A stretch of DNA of 11,380 bases, taken from Clostridiales bacterium. GTDB taxonomy: Bacteria; Bacillota; Clostridia; Christensenellales; Borkfalkiaceae. The notes under the pieces were generated by a model that saw nothing but the letters and a program-made list of their open reading frames with translations, made no database searches and was not told the origin of the DNA. Position 1 is the stretch's first letter. Each line of letters starts with the position of its first letter. A program made the translations under genes and the position numbers. Positions 1-5,792 of the stretch are shown here, in pieces. The stretch is from contig SVIK01000046.1 in assembly GCA_015069525.1 (NCBI GenBank), positions 1-11,380 on the forward strand, in the 5' to 3' direction.

Positions 1-2195
1 AAACGGGAAAATCTGCTTACCAAATCTGGCTGGACAGCGGGAATACGGGCACGGAAGAAGATTTCTTGGAATGGTTGAAAGCAGACGTATGCGAGCATAC
101 TTACGGAGCTTGGACGCCTATCAACGTTGAAACGGACAACGGCGCTAAGCTTTATTATCGTATTTGTGGGGCATGTGGAGAATTCGATTGGAAGGAGGTA
201 GAAGCGGATTTGAAAATTACTTCGGTGGAAATTCAACCCACGACGACAAAATTCTCCTATGGACAATCCTTTGCGTTCGACGGCAAAGTAGTGGTTTCCT
301 ACGCCAACGGAAGCGTGAACGAAAATTACGCCGATTATACCGTAGACGCGTCTGCGTACGATGCGTATAAGCTGGGGACGCACACTATCAAAATAAAAGT
401 AGACGGTGCTACGTATTCGTATGACGTAGAGGTGGAAAAGGCGAATAAGATAAAGGTATTGATGATAGCCAACAGCTACGGTGACGATACGTCCGATTTC
501 GTGCCGTTGATGGCGAAAGAGCTTGGCTTTACCGAAATAGAAGTAGGCGTGTTGTATATCGGTGGTTGTTCGATAGATACGCATTACGAAAACAGTCAAA
601 CAGGCGGGCAAGTGTACTCGTTCCGCTATTTTGAAAACGGCTCTTGGACGATGGAAGTCGGTGGCGTAAAACAGAGTTTGGAATACGGTATTAAATATAA
701 AGATTGGGATTTCATCACGTTGCAACAGGCAAGCGATAAGAGCGGTTATCCCGAAACCTATGAAAATTTAGACGAGCTGATTTCTTACGTAAAGGATACG
801 GCGACGAACCCCGACGTAAGGCTGATTTGGAATATGACTTGGGCATATCAAAACGGTTATTCGGGGTTGAACGTGTACTACGGTGACGGCACGACGCAAA
901 TGCAGATGTATAACAAGATACTCAATAGCGTGCAAACGAAAGTGGTACCTAACGATTCGATTGATTTGGTGTTGCCTGTCGGCACGGCAATCCAAAACGC
1001 AAGAAGCTCTTATTTAGGTGACACGTTCAACCGTGATTATACGCACCTTTCCTTGGATTTAGGACGCTACATAGCGGGTATGACGTTGTTCTGTTCGTTG
1101 ACGGGTTATGCGCCGTCGGAGGTTAATTACGAGATATATTCGGCAAGTGTAAACGGCATCAACGTGGCAAAAGAGAGTGTAGCAAATGCGTTGTCTAATA
1201 AATACGCCGTGACGCAATCCGCTTACACGGAAAACGTTTCGGACGGGAAAATAAAGGATATGCTCAACGATTGCGATTACGTCGGCGGTTGGGTAGGCAC
1301 GAGCGGTACGGTAAGTGCTAGTGCAATCCGCAAAGAGGGCTCGTATTCGTTTAAGGTTGTTGTGCCTACCAACGGATACATCACGATTTCTATGCGTCAC
1401 GAAGATATTTTAGACGAGAATAATGTGCAAGTGCCGTTGACGACGGAAGAATTGTTGGCATACGAATATTTGCTGTTTGATATTTATAACGAAAATGAGT
1501 CGACGGTGGCTTTAAAGTTCTTTAACGGAACAACGGCGACCAATCTGCAACCTGGCTGGAATGAGGTTCGTTTAGAAACCGTGGTGTTGAGGGATATTAT
1601 TGCGGGTAGCGCTTTGCAATTTGCAGGCGGGGCATTCTATTTCAAAGTAGATAAGGACGCAGTTTTGTATTTCGACAACGTGCGAGGCGTTAAAACGGAT
1701 TCGGGAGAAACGCCGAAGAAGACGGAAGATATCTTGCACGCATGTGATTCGGTGGCTGGCATCGCCGTTGCTGGCGTATCCAATAGGGAAGTCTCTACCG
1801 AGCACGTGACGCAAGGCGATTATTCGGTGAAAGGGACGGTGACGACTGCTGGGCAGGACGGTGGAGGATATTCCACGTGGCTTATTTATTTGAAAAAAGA
1901 CGGTAAAGTGCCTACGATAGCAGAGTTGACCGCATACGATTACATCGAATTGTCGGTATATACGGAATCGGCGGGAAATATCTACGTTCATAACACGATT
2001 ATTCAAGCCTTGACGGCAGGACAAAATACGGTGAAGCTTTCCACTGCGAAACTTATGGAAGTGTTAGAGGCTTGGGACGACAAAGACTTTAATCCTTATC
2101 ACGAAAGTGAAGGATATATTGATTTCAAGATAGCGGTGCAATTAAATACGTCCGTTTGGATTGACAACGTGCGCGGTGTGTACCCTACGGAATAA
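1..2195 (+). CDS. Secreted modular protein with Ig-like domain, DUF4886 (SGNH-like) domain and two C-terminal modules; 5' partial
   Basis: The frame is open to the left edge (first whole codon at base 3), so the N-terminus, and any signal peptide or lipobox, lies outside the window. A TTG at 66 is only an internal codon. Order of domains: a GKSAYQIW...GTEEDF linker motif (3-86) of the kind I recall in gut Firmicutes surface proteins; a small two-CxxC-like segment with C90, ICGACG at 162 and HTYGAW (87-200); a bacterial Ig-like beta domain (about 207-440); a DUF4886 domain (about 447-1124); and two related modules (1257-1691 and 1728-2180). DUF4886 resembles SGNH hydrolases: the nucleophile candidate is the Ser in MIANSYGDD (codon 474), followed by GVLYIGGCS, ITLQQAS, GTAIQNAR and the D-Y-T-H block (Asp 1035, His 1044). 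Its substrate is unknown; a carbohydrate or acyl-sugar esterase role outside the cell is inference. No sortase motif or C-terminal membrane anchor is visible. An intrinsic terminator follows directly. Confidence 0.85.
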   Translation, partial: TGKSAYQIWLDSGNTGTEEDFLEWLKADVCEHTYGAWTPINVETDNGAKLYYRICGACGEFDWKEVEADLKITSVEIQPTTTKFSYGQSFAFDGKVVVSYANGSVNENYADYTVDASAYDAYKLGTHTIKIKVDGATYSYDVEVEKANKIKVLMIANSYGDDTSDFVPLMAKELGFTEIEVGVLYIGGCSIDTHYENSQTGGQVYSFRYFENGSWTMEVGGVKQSLEYGIKYKDWDFITLQQASDKSGYPETYENLDELISYVKDTATNPDVRLIWNMTWAYQNGYSGLNVYYGDGTTQMQMYNKILNSVQTKVVPNDSIDLVLPVGTAIQNARSSYLGDTFNRDYTHLSLDLGRYIAGMTLFCSLTGYAPSEVNYEIYSASVNGINVAKESVANALSNKYAVTQSAYTENVSDGKIKDMLNDCDYVGGWVGTSGTVSASAIRKEGSYSFKVVVPTNGYITISMRHEDILDENNVQVPLTTEELLAYEYLLFDIYNENESTVALKFFNGTTATNLQPGWNEVRLETVVLRDIIAGSALQFAGGAFYFKVDKDAVLYFDNVRGVKTDSGETPKKTEDILHACDSVAGIAVAGVSNREVSTEHVTQGDYSVKGTVTTAGQDGGGYSTWLIYLKKDGKVPTIAELTAYDYIELSVYTESAGNIYVHNTIIQALTAGQNTVKLSTAKLMEVLEAWDDKDFNPYHESEGYIDFKIAVQLNTSVWIDNVRGVYPTE
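1257..2180 (+). repeat. Two tandem homologous protein modules (carbohydrate-binding-like) inside the DUF4886 gene
   Basis: Module A (1257-1691, 145 codons) and module B (1728-2180, 151 codons) share a skeleton: they open D-(M/I)-L-x-x-C-D-x-V-x-G, continue with GSYSFK or GDYSVK, then T-x-E-L-x-A-Y-x-Y and a G-x-N-x-V-x-L-x-T stretch, and close with (F/I)DNVRGV. A short GETPKK linker separates them. The alternating beta pattern and the closing DNVRG resemble jelly-roll carbohydrate-binding modules. Glycan binding is inferred from this resemblance only. DNA identity between copies is low, so the duplication is old. Confidence 0.7.
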
Positions 2196-2200
2196 AAGAG

Positions 2201-2241
2201 AAAAAACTCGTTTCGACGTTATGCGTCGGGCGAGTTTTTTT
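2201..2241 (+). terminator. Intrinsic terminator after the DUF4886 gene
   Basis: AAAAAACTCG (2201-2210) pairs with CGAGTTTTTT (2231-2240), and an inner CGACG/CGTCG stem (2214-2218 with 2224-2228) is closed by a TTATG loop. It starts 5 bases after the stop codon and the 3' arm is a T-run, so the secreted-protein unit should end here. The A-run on the 5' side could let it work on the other strand too. Confidence 0.85.
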
Positions 2242-2301
2242 AATGAACGTTTAAGACAAAAAAGAATTGTTTGGCTTTTGCATAACGCACGCATAAAACG
2301 C

Positions 2302-2330
2302 TTGACATTTTCAGGGGAAAAGAGTACACT
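2302..2330 (+). promoter_or_regulatory. Sigma-A-type promoter of tyrS
   Basis: A perfect -35 TTGACA (2302-2307), a 17-base spacer and a -10 TACACT (2325-2330). The untranslated leader would be only about 25-30 bases, with a ribosome binding site AAGGAG (2350-2355) 7 bases before the ATG. The -10 sits in a 16-bp near-palindrome (2318-2333). There is no room for a T-box leader. Confidence 0.8.
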
Positions 2331-2362
2331 TTTCTTAACATTTACTTTCAAGGAGAAAGATT

Positions 2363-3556
2363 ATGGCAAACGTAATGGATACGCTTCGTGCAAGAGGTTT
2401 TGTAAAACAAACGGTTTACGAAGACGAATTGTATGAAAAACTCGGCAAGGAAAGCGTGCCTTTTTATATCGGTTTCGACCCCACGGCGGATTCCTTGCAC
2501 GTAGGGCACTTTATGCAACTTATCGCGATGTCGCACATGCAAAAAGCGGGACATAAGCCCGTCATTTTGATTGGTGGTGGTACGGCGATGATTGGCGACC
2601 CGTCTGGCAGAACGGATATGCGCTCGATGATGACGAAAGAAACGATTAGACATAACGTCGAGTGCTTTAAAAAGCAAATGTCCCGTTTCGTAAGCTTTGA
2701 GGGCGAAAACGCGGCAATTATCGTGGACAACGGCGATTGGTTGTTAGACCTTAATTATATCGACTTCTTACGTGAAATCGGCGCGCATTTCTCGGTGAAT
2801 AGAATGCTCACTGCAGAATGCTTTAAGCAACGCTTGGAGAAGGGACTTTCCTTCCTCGAATTTAACTATATGCTCATGCAAGCGTACGATTTCCTCGTGC
2901 TTTACAGAAAATACGGTTGCGCGTTAGAACTTGGCGGGGACGACCAATGGAGCAATATCCTCGCGGGCGCAAACCTTATCCGTATCAAGGAACAAAAGCC
3001 CGCTTACGCCATGACGTTCACTCTTTTGACGACGTCGGACGGCAAGAAGATGGGTAAGACGGCAAAAGGCGCGGTATGGCTTGACGAGAACAAGACGACG
3101 CCGTACGAATTCTATCAATATTGGAGAAACACGGCGGACGAGGACGTGGAGAAGTGCTTAAAGCTTCTCACCTTCTTGCCTCTTGAACAAATCGAAGAGC
3201 TTTGCCGTTATAAGGACGAGCGTATCAACGTGGCGAAAGAAACGCTCGCGTACGAGCTTACGAAAGAGGTGCACGGCGAAGAAAAAGCAAACCTTGCAAG
3301 GGCACAGGCGAAAGCGGCTTTCGGCGGTGGCGATGCGGAACTTTTGACGAAAGAAGTGGAAGGGGTTGCCCTCGTTGTAGACGCAATGGTGGCGGTAGGC
3401 GTTGCCAAATCGAAAGGCGAGGCAAGACGCCTTATCGAACAAGGTGGCGTATCGGTAGACGATACGAAAGTGACGGACGTGAATATGCCTATCCCCGCAA
3501 AAGAATTCGTATTGCATAAGGGAAAGAAAGTACACTTAAAGGTGGTTGTAAAATAA
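2363..3556 (+). CDS. tyrS: Tyrosyl-tRNA synthetase
   Basis: Cytoplasmic class Ic aminoacyl-tRNA synthetase that activates tyrosine with ATP and charges tRNA-Tyr. The 397-residue product has the usual bacterial TyrRS layout. The Rossmann catalytic domain carries YIGFDPTADSLHVGH (HIGH-type motif at residues 46-49, with tyrosine-pocket residues Y35 and D39), GGGTAMIGDPSGR, and the KMSKS equivalent KMGKT (229-233). A C-terminal S4 RNA-binding domain (about 334-397) includes KSKGEARRLIEQGGVSV. The ATG at 2363 is chosen because AAGGAG lies 7 bases upstream and MANVMDTLRARGF is a normal TyrRS start. It has its own promoter at 2302-2330 and a hairpin after the stop, so it looks monocistronic or only partly read through into the next gene. 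Many Firmicute tyrS genes are under T-box control; this one shows no sign of it. Confidence 0.97.
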   Translation: MANVMDTLRARGFVKQTVYEDELYEKLGKESVPFYIGFDPTADSLHVGHFMQLIAMSHMQKAGHKPVILIGGGTAMIGDPSGRTDMRSMMTKETIRHNVECFKKQMSRFVSFEGENAAIIVDNGDWLLDLNYIDFLREIGAHFSVNRMLTAECFKQRLEKGLSFLEFNYMLMQAYDFLVLYRKYGCALELGGDDQWSNILAGANLIRIKEQKPAYAMTFTLLTTSDGKKMGKTAKGAVWLDENKTTPYEFYQYWRNTADEDVEKCLKLLTFLPLEQIEELCRYKDERINVAKETLAYELTKEVHGEEKANLARAQAKAAFGGGDAELLTKEVEGVALVVDAMVAVGVAKSKGEARRLIEQGGVSVDDTKVTDVNMPIPAKEFVLHKGKKVHLKVVVK

Positions 3557-3563
3557 GAAAAAT

Positions 3564-3589
3564 CGGGCGGTATACACCGCCCGTATTTT
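3564..3589 (+). terminator. Intrinsic terminator after tyrS (weak T-tract)
   Basis: CGGGCGGT (3564-3571) pairs perfectly with ACCGCCCG (3576-3583) around an ATAC loop, followed by TATTTT. The stem is strong but the T-run is short and broken by an A, so some read-through into the gene starting at 3606 is plausible. I see no good separate promoter for that gene. Confidence 0.75.
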
Positions 3590-3605
3590 GCAAAAAGGGA
3601 CGCTT

Positions 3606-4238
3606 ATGGAAAAGAAAATCCGCACGGTGTTTTCGCCTTGCGAGAGGGAAAAAATTATAGAAAAATCCCGTTTTGTTGCGTATGCGACGCACGTGGAAAG
3701 CGAGGACGAGGCGCGCGCGTTTATCGCGGAAATTAGAAAACAGCACTCGCTTGCCACCCACGTATGCTACGCGTTTATCGCGGATAAATCGGGCAATTTG
3801 CAACGTTTTAGCGACGATGGAGAACCGCAGGGTACGGCAGGCGTGCCTATGCTGGAAGTATTAAAAGCGAAAAAGCTTTGCGAAACGGCGGTGGCGGTCG
3901 TTCGGTACTTTGGCGGGGTGAAACTTGGCGCAGGCGGACTTGTACGTGCGTATTCGTCTTGCACGGCAGAGTGTTTGGACGAAGCGGATATCCGTTCGTT
4001 AGAGGTTTGCGTGGAATATTTGGTTTTTGTAGATTACACGGGGATAGACGGCGTACAAAAATACCTGTCGAGCAATCATTGTAGCTTGCTTTCCACCGAT
4101 TATAACGAAAGCGTTTGTTTTAAGGTAGCGGTAAAGAAAGCGGAAGAAGAGAGCTTTTTAACGGGGCTAATCGATTATATGCAAGGCAGAGTGCAAACGG
4201 AGCGAGGCGGGGAATATTACGCGCCGTTTAAGGAGTGA
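3606..4238 (+). CDS. YigZ/YvyE-type IMPACT family protein (UPF0029)
   Basis: A 210-residue cytoplasmic protein of the IMPACT/UPF0029 family (YigZ in E. coli, YvyE in B. subtilis), whose biochemical role remains poorly defined; links to translation control come from the eukaryotic relative IMPACT. Family hallmarks are clear: SRFVAYATHVESEDEA (from residue 21), a THVCYAFI strand (51-58), FSDDGEPQGTAGVPMLEVL (68-86), and VVRYFGGVKLGAGGLVRAY (98-116). The C-terminal half (about 125-205) fits the small ferredoxin-like domain found in these proteins. The ATG at 3606 is preferred over an upstream TTG at 3588 because AGGGA lies 5 bases before it, MEKKIRTVF is a typical start, and the TTG falls in the T-tract of the tyrS terminator. 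The ribosome binding site is modest. Expression may depend partly on read-through from tyrS. No terminator is visible after it. Confidence 0.93.
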   Translation: MEKKIRTVFSPCEREKIIEKSRFVAYATHVESEDEARAFIAEIRKQHSLATHVCYAFIADKSGNLQRFSDDGEPQGTAGVPMLEVLKAKKLCETAVAVVRYFGGVKLGAGGLVRAYSSCTAECLDEADIRSLEVCVEYLVFVDYTGIDGVQKYLSSNHCSLLSTDYNESVCFKVAVKKAEEESFLTGLIDYMQGRVQTERGGEYYAPFKE

Positions 4239-4305
4239 AAGAAAAAAACAAAAACCATTGTGCAAAATATACAAAGGGGAAAGGCAAGTTTGTAGATTTT
4301 GTCTA

Positions 4306-4334
4306 TTGTTTTTCTATTGAAAATGTTGTAAAAT
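4306..4334 (+). promoter_or_regulatory. Likely promoter of the ABC ATPase gene
   Basis: In the 137-base AT-rich gap after the YigZ gene, TTGTTT (4306-4311), a 17-base spacer and TAAAAT (4329-4334) make the best sigma-A match. The -10 is good and the -35 is poor. A strong ribosome binding site GGAGG (4362-4366) follows, 9 bases before the ATG. The remainder of the gap (4239-4305) shows no hairpin or small gene. Confidence 0.5.
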
Positions 4335-4375
4335 AGTAGTATCGAAAAATATGACTCATTTGGAGGAAAATTATT

Positions 4376-5707
4376 ATGTCAGGACTTTTGCTTAAAGGCA
4401 TTAACAAAGTGTACCCTTCCGGCGTACAAGCAGTATTCGAATTCTGCCTTGATATCAAGGATAAAGAATTCATCGTACTCGTAGGACCTTCCGGTTGCGG
4501 TAAATCCACGACGCTCCGTATGATTGCTGGTCTTGAAGAAATCTCTTCGGGCGAATTGTACATCGACGGTAAGCTCGTAAACGACGTTGTTCCCAAGGAC
4601 AGAGATATTGCCATGGTATTCCAAAACTATGCATTGTATCCCCACATGTCCGTATACGACAACATGGCGTTCGGTTTGAAACTTCGTAAAGTACCCAAGG
4701 AAATTATCGACCAAAAGGTTAAAGCGGCTGCTGAAATCCTCGGCATTACCGATTACCTTTCGAGAAAACCCAAGGCACTTTCCGGTGGTCAACGTCAACG
4801 TGTTGCACTTGGTCGTACCATCGTTCGTGAACCCAAGGTATTCTTGCTCGACGAACCTTTGTCCAACCTCGACGCGAAACTTCGTGCTTCGATGAGAACG
4901 GAAATCTCCAAGCTTCACGCTCGTCTTGCTACGACGTTCATCTACGTCACGCACGACCAAATCGAAGCTATGACGATGGGTACGCGTATCGTTGTTATGA
5001 AAGACGGTTTCATGCAACAAGTGGATACCCCTCAAAACTTGTACGATTATCCTATCAACCTCTTCGTTGCAAGCTTCATCGGTACCCCTCAAATGAACTT
5101 CTTCAAGGAATCCACGCTCACCTCCGCAAAGGGTAAAGTTTATATCGAATTCGTAGGTGGCAACAAGATTCTTCTTCCCAAGAAATTGGTTGCAAGAATT
5201 AAGAACCTTGACGAATACCTTGATACGGGCAAGAAAGTGACGCTTGGCGTACGTCCCGAAGATATCCATCAAGACCAAATGTTTATTGCAAACTCGCCTG
5301 ATACCGTAATCAAAGCTCGTATCGAAGTTATCGAAAAGCTCGGTGCAGAAACGCAAATCTATTGCGAACTTGACTACGAAGGAAAGGAAAGCTCGATTGT
5401 AGACAGCTCCACGCAAATGATTGCTAAAATTTCCAGCCGTGCAGTTGTTGCTCTTAAAGACGTTATCGAACTTGCATTCGACGCAAATCACCTTCATATG
5501 TTCGACGGTGAAACGGAAGCTACGATTCTTGAAAGAGACGAAGGCTACGAAGTTATCGAAGAAAACGCAGAAGGCGCAGCGTTCGTTCCTCCTACACCCC
5601 AAGAAATGCGTGCTCGTATCGACGCAGCTCGTATCGTGACGAAGGAAATGAAAGCACAAGCAAGAAAAGATAAGAAGATGGCAAAATTGTCCGAAAAGAA
5701 CAAATAA
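4376..5707 (+). CDS. MalK/MsmX/UgpC-type sugar ABC transporter ATP-binding protein with extended tail
   Basis: ATP-hydrolysing subunit that would dimerise on the cytoplasmic face of a carbohydrate importer (CUT1 class). Visible motifs: aromatic A-loop Y13, Walker A GPSGCGKST (37-45), Q-loop Q83, signature LSGGQ (135-139), Walker B VFLLDE (155-160), D-loop SNLDA (163-167) and H-loop H193. A regulatory TOBE/OB-type region follows (about 235-385), with VRPEDI as in MalK relatives, ending FDGETEATIL. No permease or binding-protein gene lies next to it, and it has its own promoter and terminator. This is the arrangement of the shared ATPase MsmX in Bacillus, which serves several sugar importers; the same job here is inference. 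At 443 residues it exceeds the usual 360-375 by a roughly 58-residue tail: an acidic stretch, a short Pro-containing segment, then a Lys/Arg/Ala-rich likely helix. Transported sugars cannot be told from the sequence. Confidence 0.95.
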   Translation: MSGLLLKGINKVYPSGVQAVFEFCLDIKDKEFIVLVGPSGCGKSTTLRMIAGLEEISSGELYIDGKLVNDVVPKDRDIAMVFQNYALYPHMSVYDNMAFGLKLRKVPKEIIDQKVKAAAEILGITDYLSRKPKALSGGQRQRVALGRTIVREPKVFLLDEPLSNLDAKLRASMRTEISKLHARLATTFIYVTHDQIEAMTMGTRIVVMKDGFMQQVDTPQNLYDYPINLFVASFIGTPQMNFFKESTLTSAKGKVYIEFVGGNKILLPKKLVARIKNLDEYLDTGKKVTLGVRPEDIHQDQMFIANSPDTVIKARIEVIEKLGAETQIYCELDYEGKESSIVDSSTQMIAKISSRAVVALKDVIELAFDANHLHMFDGETEATILERDEGYEVIEENAEGAAFVPPTPQEMRARIDAARIVTKEMKAQARKDKKMAKLSEKNK

Positions 5708-5721
5708 TCTTTCTTAAAAAC

Positions 5722-5754
5722 AAAAACTCCTCTTGAAAAAGAGGAGTTTTCTTT
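5722..5754. terminator. Bidirectional intrinsic terminator between convergent genes
   Basis: CTCCTCTT (5727-5734) pairs with AAGAGGAG (5739-5746) around a GAAA loop, flanked by an A-run on the left (5722-5726) and a T-run on the right (5747-5755, one C inside). On the + strand it ends the ABC ATPase transcript. On the - strand the flanking A-run reads as a T-run, so it also serves spoIIE, whose stop codon is about 40 bases away and which has no other hairpin. Confidence 0.85.
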
Positions 5755-5792
5755 TGCCCCAAAAAGCGCGAGTCTTGCAATTTTTATAAAAA

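Noticed and set aside
66..68. TTG at 66 as the start of the DUF4886 gene
   Set aside because: The frame continues upstream to the window edge with a recognisable linker motif, and there is no ribosome binding site, so the gene is cut by the window.
2242..2362. Possible T-box riboswitch before tyrS
   Set aside because: Only about 30 bases lie between the promoter and the start codon, and no AGGGTGG-type T-box sequence or antiterminator is present.
4379..5659. A 426-codon open frame on the - strand opposite the ABC ATPase
   Set aside because: It is an antisense shadow of a clearly conserved gene with Walker and signature motifs; its translation has no recognisable domain and low-complexity composition typical of shadows.
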